Assembly: GCA_963799315.1 (NCBI GenBank)
Contig: CAWCWP010000001.1
Coordinates: forward strand, 62,001-126,000
Reading direction: 5' to 3'
Source of the DNA: Parerythrobacter_A sp963799315
GTDB taxonomy: Bacteria > Pseudomonadota > Alphaproteobacteria > Sphingomonadales > Sphingomonadaceae
DNA: 64,000 nucleotides
The translations under genes and the position numbers were made by a program. The stretch's first letter is position 1; each line of letters starts with the position of its first letter. Of the stretch, positions 29,701-38,196 are shown piece by piece. The notes under the pieces are model-generated. The model made no database searches. It saw nothing but the letters and a program-made list of their open reading frames with translations, and was not told where the DNA came from.

Positions 29701-30090
29701 ATGATGTTTGGCGCTATGGCTTTGATGACTGCCACGCTCGTGGCTCCCGCAGTCCCGGCAGGCGACCCGGCCGGATATCGGGATGTGGCAACGGGGCGGA
29801 ATGTCGCGTTGATCGAAAGCGTCGATGCAGCGGATGCGCTCCAGGCCGACGACCCCGCGGTGCTCATCAATCTGGGCGTTGCTTATGCGCGCGAAGGCGA
29901 TGACCGGCTTGCCGCAGTTCTGTTCGAAGCAGCCATGATGTCCGCCAATCGATGCGAGCTGGAGACGGCGACGGGTGACTGGGTCGATTCGCGCAGACTG
30001 GCGCAACGTGCGCTCGACAAGCTGGCGCAGGGCGCTTTCATCACGACAGCGCAAAGCCTTGCGATTGCGGATGCCAACCCGCCGTTCTGA
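29701..30090 (+). CDS. Small secreted TPR-like protein upstream of the type IV secretion genes
   Basis: 129 residues with AGGAGAGAG directly before ATG 29701. A hydrophobic N-terminus (MMFGAMALMTATLVAPAVPA) suggests a signal peptide. The middle, DPAVLINLGVAYAREGDDRLAAVLFEAAMM, fits one to two tetratricopeptide repeats. It precedes virB1 by 67 bases on the same strand and may be the first gene of the secretion operon. No enzyme motif is visible; a chaperone or periplasmic scaffold role is a guess. Confidence 0.75.
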   Translation: MMFGAMALMTATLVAPAVPAGDPAGYRDVATGRNVALIESVDAADALQADDPAVLINLGVAYAREGDDRLAAVLFEAAMMSANRCELETATGDWVDSRRLAQRALDKLAQGAFITTAQSLAIADANPPF

Positions 30091-30157
30091 AGTTTGAGCG
30101 CGGTTGTCACCGCGCTGTCATGTTCCTTGCGCACAAAATGACGCGAAAGGGACGGGC

Positions 30158-30808
30158 ATGATTCTGCAGCTTCACATTCGGCTCGCTTCGTGCGTGTGTC
30201 TCTCGGTGGTATCATCGCCTGCGATGGCGGATGTGCTTGAGATAAACGGGGACGAAGCGACCTGGGTGTCTGAGGGTTCTGTTGCCTCTCCCGCACACCT
30301 TTCAGCCCGTGTCGCACAACTGCCCGACAGTTTCGCCACGCCGTCGGTTATGGCTGGTGACGCCGCACAACGCGGCGTCATGGTTCCGGCACCGTACCGC
30401 GCCAAAGTCCTTGAACTGGCGATACGTTATGACCTGTCGCCTGCCTTAATAGAGGCGCTGGTGTGGCAGGAAAGCCGCTGGCGCAATGATGCGCGGTCCT
30501 CCGCAGGGGCGCTGGGCCTGACGCAACTGATGCCCGGCACCGCACGCGAAATGGGCGTCGATCCCGCCGACCCGTTCATGAACCTTGAAGGCGGCACGCG
30601 CTATCTGCGCGTCCAGCTCGACCGTTTCGACGGTGATCTGGTAAAGGCGCTGGCGGCTTACAATGCAGGGCCAAATCGCGTAGTCCGCAACGGCGGCGTG
30701 CCACCATTCCGCGAGACTCGAAATTACATTGCGGGTATCATGGCCAGGTTGGCCAGCCACAGCATGGCCGAAGGCGAGCCCGTCGCCGATAGTCGGAGTA
30801 GCAACTGA
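30158..30808 (+). CDS. virB1: Lytic transglycosylase, VirB1-like
   Basis: 216 residues from ATG 30158, with a hydrophobic signal segment ending SSPAMA. The SLT domain contains the catalytic glutamate in ALVWQESRW (near residue 105), then GALGLTQLMPGTAREMG and ALAAYNAGPNRV. It would cut peptidoglycan locally so that the secretion apparatus can span the wall. Its stop is just before virB2 and it heads the cluster of virB homologues, which supports the VirB1 assignment rather than a housekeeping transglycosylase. Confidence 0.9.
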   Translation: MILQLHIRLASCVCLSVVSSPAMADVLEINGDEATWVSEGSVASPAHLSARVAQLPDSFATPSVMAGDAAQRGVMVPAPYRAKVLELAIRYDLSPALIEALVWQESRWRNDARSSAGALGLTQLMPGTAREMGVDPADPFMNLEGGTRYLRVQLDRFDGDLVKALAAYNAGPNRVVRNGGVPPFRETRNYIAGIMARLASHSMAEGEPVADSRSSN

Positions 30809-30809
30809 G

Positions 30810-31118
30810 ATGCCTGTTCTTTCGCGTTTGCCTGCTGTGCTTGCCGGCGCGCTTTTCACTATGATGCCGACTGCCGCAATGGCGCAAGCCGATCCGCAAG
30901 GGTCAGGCCCCATCGTGGCTGCGCTCGGATGGTTGCAAGGCACGCTGCTGGGTAATGTCGCAACCGCCGTGGCGGTAATGGCGGTGGCAGCGGTCGGCTT
31001 CATGATGCTGACCGGGCGGCTGAACTGGCGCTTCGGTGCGACCGTCATCATCGGCACCTTCATCCTGTTCGGTGCGGGCACCATCGTTGCCGGTATCCAG
31101 AGCGCGGCGGGCGGTTGA
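30810..31118 (+). CDS. virB2: TrbC/VirB2 family pilin
   Basis: 102 residues from ATG 30810. A signal peptide (about 25 residues, ending AAMAQA) is followed by two hydrophobic segments separated by a short basic loop (LTGRLNWR), the hallmark of VirB2/TrbC pilins. The mature form of about 75 residues would polymerise into the pilus or surface part of the channel. It overlaps the upstream end of the virB3 frame. Confidence 0.88.
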   Translation: MPVLSRLPAVLAGALFTMMPTAAMAQADPQGSGPIVAALGWLQGTLLGNVATAVAVMAVAAVGFMMLTGRLNWRFGATVIIGTFILFGAGTIVAGIQSAAGG

Positions 31119-31126
31119 ACGAAAAC

Positions 31127-31411
31127 ATGGACCCACTGATCCGCCATCCGGTCCACCGGGCGCTGACTCGCCCGCAAATGCTGCTGGGCGTTACGTTCAA
31201 TTTCTTCATCATCAACATGATGGTCACCACCATCGCGTTTCTTATCACCAAGAGCTTCTGGTTCATGGTTGCGCCTGTCGTGACGCATATCATCGGATAT
31301 TTCGCCTGTCTGCGCGAACCCCGGATGTTCGACTTGTGGATTACCAGGGTCAGCATGTGTCCGCGCGTCAAGAACTGGAAGCTGTGGGGCTGCAACAGCT
31401 ACAGCCCATGA
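31127..31411 (+). CDS. virB3: VirB3 family type IV secretion protein
   Basis: 94 residues from ATG 31127; a TTG at 31115 overlapping the virB2 stop is an alternative giving 98. The N-terminus PLIRHPVHRALTRP is typical of VirB3, followed by a hydrophobic hairpin (LLGVTFNFFIINMMVTTIAFLI interrupted at SFWFMVAP). It is an inner-membrane component that works with VirB4. The terminal NSYSP also occurs in relatives from memory. Confidence 0.88.
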   Translation: MDPLIRHPVHRALTRPQMLLGVTFNFFIINMMVTTIAFLITKSFWFMVAPVVTHIIGYFACLREPRMFDLWITRVSMCPRVKNWKLWGCNSYSP

Positions 31412-31473
31412 TGCTAGAGTCCATGATGCTTCGGGCCATGATCGTTCGCAAACCAAAGGGCCGCATCGCATGA
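31408..31473 (+). CDS. Possible 21-residue ORF bridging virB3 and virB4
   Basis: An ATG overlapping the virB3 stop (ATGA at 31408) opens a 21-codon frame rich in methionine and ending KPKGRIA; its stop overlaps the virB4 ATG (ATGA at 31470). The exact coupling on both sides would let ribosomes pass from virB3 to virB4. It may only be a translational relay, or chance. Confidence 0.3.
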   Translation: MMLESMMLRAMIVRKPKGRIA

Positions 31474-33911
31474 CTGCGTGGTTCGGCGCAGCCGCATGGC
31501 GCGCGAAGGAAGCCCGCGCCGGCGACCGGCTGCCTTACGCCCGGCTGATCGACGCCAGCACGATGCTGTTGCGCGATGGCAGCGTGATGACGGCGATACA
31601 GGTGCCCGGCCTGCTGTTCGAAACCGAAGATACCGACGCCTTGAACGCGCATGCGGGAACGCGCGAGGTCATGCTGCGCTCGGTGCTGGATGCGCGGTTC
31701 GTGATGTATCACCACGTCATCCGCCGCCGGGTCGAGGTGGAGCTGGATGCGGCGTTCGACGATCCGCTGTCCGCGCATATCGATGCGCGCTGGCGCGAGC
31801 GGCTGGGCGATGGGGCGCTGTTCGTCAACGACCAGTTCGTCACGCTCATTCGCAGACCGGCGCGGGGCAGGGCAGGTCTGGCCGAGCGTGTCGGGAAGTT
31901 CGTCAAGGGGCGACGCGATACGGAGTTCGAATACGATCCGAAAGATGCGCGCGCCCTGAAGGCTGCGACCACCGGCCTCGTTGCTTCGTTGCAATCCTAT
32001 GGCGCGACGCAGTTGGGCGAATACGATGCGGCGGGCGGCGGAGGCGTGCGCAGCAATAACGAGCTGCTGGAGCTGCTGAGCGCGCTTTACAATGGCGAGA
32101 TGCGGCCCGTGCGAACGCCTGCCGAATCGATCGATATAGGACAGATGCTGCCCTATCGCCGTACCAGCTTCGGGCTGGACGCGATGGAGCAGCGCGGCGC
32201 GGGCGATCCCGACTTTTCCGCCATTCTCAGCCTCAAGGACTACCCCGACGCGACCTCGCCCGGCCTGCTCGACGGTCTGCTGCGCTTGCCGTTCGAGATG
32301 ATCGTTACCGAAAGCTATGCTCCCGCCGAACGGCAGACGGCGCGCGAACGAATGGACCTTGCGATCCGGAGGCTGCGTTCTGCCGACGAGGAAGCGCAGG
32401 CCGAACGCGGCGACATGCTGGCGGCACGCGATGCGCTGGGCAATGGCGCGGTCGGGTTCGGGGATCATCACCTGTCGGTTCTGGTGCGCGAAACCGGGCT
32501 GTCGCGGCTCGACGATGCCACTGCCGCCTGCGCCGCCGCGCTCGCCGACACCGGTGCCATAGCCGTGCGCGAGGACACCAATCTGGAGCCAGCGTTCTGG
32601 GCGCAATTTCCCGGAAACGAAGGCTATATCGTGCGACGCGCGATGATTTCCAGCGCCAACATGGCCAGCTTCGGCTCGCTTCATGGGTTCGCGCTGGGGC
32701 AGGCAAGCGGCAACCATTGGGGCGATGCGGTGACGTTGCTGGAAACGACCAGCGCGACGCCGTTCTTCTTCAATTTCCACAATGGCGACCTCGGCAATTT
32801 CTCGGTCATCGGGCCGTCGGGTTCGGGCAAGACCGTGGTGATGAACTTCCTCGCCGCACAGGCGCAGAAATTCGCACCGCGCACCGTGCTGTTCGACAAG
32901 GATCGCGGGGGCGAGCTGTTTATTCGAGGCATCGGCGGCCGCTATGACAAGATCGACGCGGGCGAGCCGACCGGTTTCAACCCGCTGGCATTGCCCGATA
33001 CCCCGGTGAACCGCGCCTTCCTGCGCGACTGGCTGAATGTATTGCTGGAGGCGCAGGGCCCGGAAGAAGCCGCCACCATCGCGACCGCCGTCGATGCGGC
33101 CTATTCCAACGACAGTGCCTTGCGACGGTTGCGGAATTTCCGCGAACTGCTGTCCGGCACGCGCCGCCCGCAACCGGGCGATCTGGCGGACCGGCTGGGC
33201 GCGTGGATCGGGGCCGAAAACGGGGAGGGGGGCGAGCATAGCTGGCTGTTCGACAATGCCGAGGACCGCCTCGACCTGGACCAGCGCGTGCTGGGCTTCG
33301 ATATGACCGCGCTGCTGGAAAACCCGCGCCTGCGCACACCGACCATGCTTTACCTGTTCCACCGCATCGAGGAACGGCTGGACGGGCACCCCACGATGAT
33401 CCTGATCGACGAGGGGTGGAAGGCGCTGGACGACGAGGTGTTCGCGGCGCGTATTCGCGACTGGCTGAAGACGCTGCGCAAACGCAACGCGCTGGTCGGG
33501 TTCGCCACGCAAAGTGCGCGCGATGCGCTGGACAGCCGGATCGCCACCGCGTTGGTCGAGCAGACCGCGACGATGCTGTTCATGCCCAACAGCCGCGCGC
33601 GTGCCGCGGACTATTGCGACGGTTTCGGGCTGACGCAGCACGAGCTGTCGATCATCCGTAGCCTGCCTGCGCACAGCCGCTGTTTCCTCGTGCGCCAGCC
33701 CGACGCGAGCGTTGTCGTGCGGCTGGACCTCGGCAATGCGCCCGAAGTGCTGACCGTGCTGTCGGGCCGTGAATCCTCGGTCCGGCGGCTCGACCTATTG
33801 CGTGCCGCGGCAGGAGACGATCCGGCGCAGTGGTATCCCGCGCTGACCGGACATGCGTGGCCGGGAGAAGCGAACGATGACGGCTTCGATGTGCAGGAGG
33901 CCGCCGAATGA
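31470..33911 (+). CDS. virB4: VirB4 family type IV secretion ATPase
   Basis: 813 residues from ATG 31470, without frameshift. The N-terminal CagE/TrbE/VirB4 region (RLPYARLID) leads to a C-terminal ATPase domain with Walker A GPSGSGKT near residue 450 and Walker B MILIDEGW, followed by GFATQSARD. It is the hexameric inner-membrane motor that drives pilus biogenesis and substrate transfer. It overlaps virB6 by ATGA at 33908. Length agrees with the family norm of about 800. Confidence 0.95.
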   Translation: MTAWFGAAAWRAKEARAGDRLPYARLIDASTMLLRDGSVMTAIQVPGLLFETEDTDALNAHAGTREVMLRSVLDARFVMYHHVIRRRVEVELDAAFDDPLSAHIDARWRERLGDGALFVNDQFVTLIRRPARGRAGLAERVGKFVKGRRDTEFEYDPKDARALKAATTGLVASLQSYGATQLGEYDAAGGGGVRSNNELLELLSALYNGEMRPVRTPAESIDIGQMLPYRRTSFGLDAMEQRGAGDPDFSAILSLKDYPDATSPGLLDGLLRLPFEMIVTESYAPAERQTARERMDLAIRRLRSADEEAQAERGDMLAARDALGNGAVGFGDHHLSVLVRETGLSRLDDATAACAAALADTGAIAVREDTNLEPAFWAQFPGNEGYIVRRAMISSANMASFGSLHGFALGQASGNHWGDAVTLLETTSATPFFFNFHNGDLGNFSVIGPSGSGKTVVMNFLAAQAQKFAPRTVLFDKDRGGELFIRGIGGRYDKIDAGEPTGFNPLALPDTPVNRAFLRDWLNVLLEAQGPEEAATIATAVDAAYSNDSALRRLRNFRELLSGTRRPQPGDLADRLGAWIGAENGEGGEHSWLFDNAEDRLDLDQRVLGFDMTALLENPRLRTPTMLYLFHRIEERLDGHPTMILIDEGWKALDDEVFAARIRDWLKTLRKRNALVGFATQSARDALDSRIATALVEQTATMLFMPNSRARAADYCDGFGLTQHELSIIRSLPAHSRCFLVRQPDASVVVRLDLGNAPEVLTVLSGRESSVRRLDLLRAAAGDDPAQWYPALTGHAWPGEANDDGFDVQEAAE

Positions 33912-35197
33912 CGGTGCCGGTTACCCCGCGTATCGCGCTCGATTGCGAGCAGGCCAAGGCCGAAATCGGCAACGGTGTCGCGGCGGCGTTGCGCGCCGTC
34001 GATTGCGAAGCGAGCCAAGTCACCGGCGCTGCCTTCGGCAGCCTGTTTGCGCCCGGCGGGGTGCTCGGACCGGTACTTACCCTCGTGCTGGTTATCTTCG
34101 TCGCGCTGTTCGGCTTCGCGCTGCTGCTGGGACGCACCAATGTGTCGGTCCGTTCGCTGGTGCCGCGCATGATTACGCTGGGACTGGTGCTGACCTTTGC
34201 GACCAGCTGGGCGGCGTATCAGGGCGTGGTGTGGAACCTCTGGCTCGCCGCACCCGACTGGCTTGCGGCGCGGCTGACAGGGGTGGAAGGGTCGGCGACC
34301 GGTGTGTTCGCTGGCAAGCTGGATGTGGTCTTCGCAGCGGTAGAGCAGGCGACGCAGGCAGGCGCTGCGGGCAATGTTCCCAATGGCGAACAGGCTGCTG
34401 CTGCCGAAGTTACGGCGTTTACACCGAAAGGCACGGTCTGGATGGGGGCGATGCTGTTGCTGCTCGGCACCGTCGGGGTGCTGGTGACGGCGCGGATCGC
34501 GCTGGCCGTGCTGATCGCGCTGGGTCCGGTGTTCGTTGTCATGGCGTTGTTTCCGGCAACGCGCGGGTTGTTCGCCGGTTGGCTGAAGGGGGTCACGATG
34601 CTGGCGCTGGTGCCGCTGTTTGCGGTGCTGGCTGGCGGCATCATGCTGGAAATGGCGATCCCGATTCTCAACGGCTTGAGCGCAGTACCCGGTGAAGTCG
34701 GGATGCGACCGGCAGTGGCGTTTTTCCTGATCGGTTTTGTCCACGCTGCGTTGATGGTGCTGGTGCTGACAGTAAGCGGGAAGATCGTGGGCAACTGGAC
34801 CGTATTCGGGTTGGCGCGCGAGGAGAGCGACAGGCGCTCCGGCAGCGTGGCAGGCGCTGCGCCCGGTGCGGCAACAGTAGTAACGGCGCCCGCAGGTGCA
34901 CCGATGTCTACTGCACAGGCGGCAGCGGGGATGTCCGCCGCACCGCGCCGGACCGTAGTAACAGGTACCATGCCCGCTATGGCAGCAAACGATGGCGCGA
35001 GTGCTGGACCGGACGTCGGAAGCCGCCGCGAAACGCGCGTATTCGCGACCTCTTCAGGCGGTGGTCAGGCAACGCCGACCACCTCGTCGCCGTCCCGCGC
35101 GCAGGGCATCGGCAATCGCTTTCGTCCTGCGAATGCGCCGACCGCATCTTTCAGGTCGGCTTCGGGCGCGAGCGCCGCGCAAAAGGGAACCGCATGA
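33908..35197 (+). CDS. virB6: VirB6-like polytopic inner-membrane protein
   Basis: 429 residues starting at the ATGA overlap with virB4. At least five hydrophobic segments occur between residues 50 and 300 (for example LTLVLVIFVALFGFALLLG and LLLLGTVGVLVTARIALAV), matching the TrbL/VirB6 fold. The final ~130 residues are an Ala/Thr/Ser/Pro-rich tail of low complexity, longer than in canonical VirB6. It forms part of the inner-membrane pore. It overlaps virB9 at 35194. No VirB8 or VirB7 gene lies between. Confidence 0.88.
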   Translation: MTVPVTPRIALDCEQAKAEIGNGVAAALRAVDCEASQVTGAAFGSLFAPGGVLGPVLTLVLVIFVALFGFALLLGRTNVSVRSLVPRMITLGLVLTFATSWAAYQGVVWNLWLAAPDWLAARLTGVEGSATGVFAGKLDVVFAAVEQATQAGAAGNVPNGEQAAAAEVTAFTPKGTVWMGAMLLLLGTVGVLVTARIALAVLIALGPVFVVMALFPATRGLFAGWLKGVTMLALVPLFAVLAGGIMLEMAIPILNGLSAVPGEVGMRPAVAFFLIGFVHAALMVLVLTVSGKIVGNWTVFGLAREESDRRSGSVAGAAPGAATVVTAPAGAPMSTAQAAAGMSAAPRRTVVTGTMPAMAANDGASAGPDVGSRRETRVFATSSGGGQATPTTSSPSRAQGIGNRFRPANAPTASFRSASGASAAQKGTA

Positions 35198-35973
35198 CAC
35201 GTTTTTCGCGCCTGTTGCTGGCGATGGCCGTTGCACTGATCGCCGGAATGCCCGCCCAGGCGCAGGATCCCCGCTTGGTCGAACGGTATTATGATCCCGG
35301 TGTCGTGGTGCCGCTTACCGGACGTACGAAGGTGCAGGCGACCATCATGTTTGCCGACGACGAGCGCATCGAAAACGTGGCGATAGGCGACAGCACCGCT
35401 TGGCAGGTGACGCCGAACAAGCGGGCGAACCTGCTGTTCGTCAAACCGCTCGATGCAACGGCACGCACCAACATGACGGTCATCACCAACCGCCGGACTT
35501 ACCTGTTCGACCTCATCGCCAGCGCGCGCGCGCGTCCGATTTACATGTTGAGCTTTCTCTATCCGATAGACCCGGACGCCGAGGCGGAAGCGCTTGCCGA
35601 ACAGCAGGGCATTGCCAGTGCCGAAGAGCTGGCGGCAGCGGCGAATCCCTACGCAGTCGTCGATCCGGCACTGCTGAATTTCCGGTGGCTGCGCGAGGGC
35701 GAGGCCGACCTGCTTCCCGTGCGGACCTACGACGATGGCAGCGCAACCTTTCTGAGCTGGCCGCCAGGGGTATCCCTGCCCGCGATTTTGGTGCGCGACG
35801 AGAACGGAACCGAGGGGCCGGTGAATTTCGTGGTGCGGGGCGATACGATGGTCATCGACGGCGTGCCGCCCGAAATAATCCTGCGTTCGGGGGAAAACTC
35901 CGCGACGCTGACCTTTGCCGGGCCGATACGTCCAGCGGCACCTCCGGCCAGCGCCATCCCGGAAGATCGGTAA
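35194..35973 (+). CDS. virB9: TrbG/VirB9 family outer-membrane-complex protein
   Basis: 259 residues from the ATGA overlap with virB6. Signal peptide of about 23 residues ends PAQAQD. The N-terminal domain includes GDSTAWQVTPNKRANLLFVKP and TNMTVITNRRTYLFDL, which are characteristic VirB9 segments. The C-terminal half carries the second domain with TYDDGSATFLSW and PEIILR. It would form the core complex with VirB10, normally together with the VirB7 lipoprotein, which is not visible here. Confidence 0.93.
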   Translation: MTRFSRLLLAMAVALIAGMPAQAQDPRLVERYYDPGVVVPLTGRTKVQATIMFADDERIENVAIGDSTAWQVTPNKRANLLFVKPLDATARTNMTVITNRRTYLFDLIASARARPIYMLSFLYPIDPDAEAEALAEQQGIASAEELAAAANPYAVVDPALLNFRWLREGEADLLPVRTYDDGSATFLSWPPGVSLPAILVRDENGTEGPVNFVVRGDTMVIDGVPPEIILRSGENSATLTFAGPIRPAAPPASAIPEDR

Positions 35974-35977
35974 AACC

Positions 35978-37111
35978 ATGCGTCTGATGGATGGACTCCC
36001 CGGCCAGAACGGCGACGCCGATGCCGATCCGCGAGAGAGCGAAGGCATCGATGATCGCGACTTGGCAACGCGCAATACGCTGCCCAGTGTCGCGCAACGC
36101 GGCGGATCCGACGGGCTTGGTTTGGCCGCCGGTGCGCTGGGCATCGCCCTGCTTGGCTTTGCGGCGTTCTGGGGCATGAACAGCGCGCGCACCGGAACGG
36201 ACGATGTCGTTGCGGTGGAAACCGCGCCCGTGCCCGTCGCTGCGGTGCCGATCGACCAGATACCCATCCAGCCGCCGGTGGGCGGCGGCACGGCGGCACC
36301 CCAGCCGGTGGACGCGCAGGTGGTGCGGGTCGATCCCGCGCCGCAACCCGTCTACTCGGTCAATCCCGGATTCAGTCCGACGCCGCAGGGCAACACGAAT
36401 TCGTCGCCAACCGTGATTTTCGACATTAGCGGCGCACCGGTCGGTTCGGTCGCCATTCCTGCTGCTGCTATCACCGGCGCAGATACTTCGGATGCACCCG
36501 TCGGCACGGGCTCCGCCGCCGATTTCGCCAGCCGCGTCGGCGGCGTGGGTGGCGGTCCGGCGCGCGCCCAGCCGATGACCGATCCCTCGAATACGCTGAC
36601 TCAGGGCACGCTCATACCGGCCATTCTGGAAACCGCGATCAATACCGACGTGCCCGGCTATGTCCGGGCCGTCGTCAGCCAGGATGTGCGCAGTTTCGAT
36701 GGAACGCGCGTGCTGGTTCCGCGCAGCAGCCGCCTGATCGGCCAATACCAGTCCGGCGTGCAGAACGGGCAAAAGCGGGCCTATGTCATCTGGAACCGCC
36801 TGATCCGGCCCGACGGTGCCTCGGTTAGCCTGCAATCCCCCGCTGTGGGTTTCGACGGGACGACGGGGCTGGCGGGCAAGGTGGACAGCCGGTTCTTCAA
36901 ACGCTTCGGTTCGGCCATCCTGCTTTCGGTAATCGACGGGCTGGCAACCGTCGCCAGCGGGGGCGCCGGAGTGGTGCTTGGGGGCGGCAGCAATGCCGCC
37001 GGACAGGCGTTGCAGCAGGATGGCCAGATCGGCCCGACCATCCGCGTTGGTAGTGGTACGCCAACTCGTGTTTTCGCCGCGCGCGACCTCGATTTCAGTC
37101 AGGTGCAATAG
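35978..37111 (+). CDS. virB10: TrbI/VirB10 family core-complex protein
   Basis: 377 residues from ATG 35978. A cytoplasmic N-terminus of about 50 residues leads to one transmembrane helix (LGLAAGALGIALLGFAAFWG), then a proline-rich periplasmic region (VPIDQIPIQPPVGGG), then the conserved beta-barrel domain with LTQGTLIPAILETAINTD, RVLVPRSSRLIGQYQ and GLAGKVDSRF. It spans both membranes and transmits ATP energy to the outer channel. Only four bases separate it from virB9. Confidence 0.94.
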   Translation: MRLMDGLPGQNGDADADPRESEGIDDRDLATRNTLPSVAQRGGSDGLGLAAGALGIALLGFAAFWGMNSARTGTDDVVAVETAPVPVAAVPIDQIPIQPPVGGGTAAPQPVDAQVVRVDPAPQPVYSVNPGFSPTPQGNTNSSPTVIFDISGAPVGSVAIPAAAITGADTSDAPVGTGSAADFASRVGGVGGGPARAQPMTDPSNTLTQGTLIPAILETAINTDVPGYVRAVVSQDVRSFDGTRVLVPRSSRLIGQYQSGVQNGQKRAYVIWNRLIRPDGASVSLQSPAVGFDGTTGLAGKVDSRFFKRFGSAILLSVIDGLATVASGGAGVVLGGGSNAAGQALQQDGQIGPTIRVGSGTPTRVFAARDLDFSQVQ

Positions 37112-38143
37112 GTGCACGAAGGCGACAAGATGGACGCCGGTATCGACACCATAACGCCTGCGCGGGAGTCATCAGGCGTCGTCGTGAGCGAAAGCGGCAG
37201 TGTCTATCTGGATGCTTATCTCGCGCCATTTCGCACATGGCTCGATCGCGACAGCGTGACCGAAATCATCGTGAACCGGCCCGGCGAAGTCTGGATCGAG
37301 GATGCGGCCTCGCCCGGCATGCAGCGGATCGAAACGCCGGAGATCGGCGATACGCTGGTGCAGCGGCTGGCGGAGCAGGTGGCGCGGGTCAGCCATCAAG
37401 GCATCAATCGCGAACATCCGCTGCTCGGCGCGACCTTGCCCGACGGGGCGCGCGTGCAATTCTGCGGCCCGCCCGCCGCGCGGCGGCACTGGGTCATGGC
37501 GATCCGCCGCCATCGGCGTCTCGATCTGCCGCTGGATGCGTATGACAACGGGCCGCTGCAACCTGTTATAGAACCGCCGATGCCCGACGCGCAGGCCGAG
37601 CCGGTGGCGTTCCTTCGTTCGGCGATTGCGCAGCGGCAGACCATCCTGATTTCGGGCGGCACCTCCACCGGCAAGACTACGTTCCTCAACGCGATGCTGG
37701 GCGAAATTCCGAAGCAGGAGCGCGTGGTGCTGGTCGAGGACACGCCTGAGCTGCGCCTGCCGGGTGCAAACGGCGTCGGGCTGGTCGCGGTGAAGGGCGA
37801 GCTGGGCGAGGCGAAAGTGACCGCCAACGAACTGCTCCAGGCATCGCTGCGCCTGCGCCCGGACCGCATCGTGCTGGGCGAGTTGCGCGGAGCCGAAAGC
37901 GTCAGCTTCCTGCGCGCCATCAATACCGGCCATCCGGGCAGTTTTTCCACCATTCACGCCAATTCGCTGAACGGCGCGCTGGAGCAGCTGGCGCTGATGG
38001 TGATGCAGACCGGTATCGGCCTGACCCGCGCCGACACCATCGCCTATGCCGCCAGCGTGATCGATGTGCTGGTGCAGCTGGGGCGCGACGGATCGGGCAA
38101 ACGCGGCATCACGCAGATTGCGCGCAGCAGCGAACTGGTATGA
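37112..38143 (+). CDS. virB11: VirB11 family hexameric ATPase
   Basis: 343 residues from GTG 37112, immediately after the virB10 stop; ATG 37130 is an alternative. N-terminal domain includes DSVTEIIVNRPGEVWIE. The ATPase domain has Walker A SGGTSTGKTT near residue 183, the Asp box LVEDTPEL, Walker B-like PDRIVLGELRGAE, and the His box TGHPGSFSTIHAN. It powers switching between pilus assembly and secretion. It is the last gene of the cluster; ppk1 begins 53 bases later. Confidence 0.94.
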   Translation: MHEGDKMDAGIDTITPARESSGVVVSESGSVYLDAYLAPFRTWLDRDSVTEIIVNRPGEVWIEDAASPGMQRIETPEIGDTLVQRLAEQVARVSHQGINREHPLLGATLPDGARVQFCGPPAARRHWVMAIRRHRRLDLPLDAYDNGPLQPVIEPPMPDAQAEPVAFLRSAIAQRQTILISGGTSTGKTTFLNAMLGEIPKQERVVLVEDTPELRLPGANGVGLVAVKGELGEAKVTANELLQASLRLRPDRIVLGELRGAESVSFLRAINTGHPGSFSTIHANSLNGALEQLALMVMQTGIGLTRADTIAYAASVIDVLVQLGRDGSGKRGITQIARSSELV

Positions 38144-38196
38144 GCCAGTCCTGCCTTTCGCTTCCCGCGATGCTCGGCTAATCCCGCAGTCAACCG

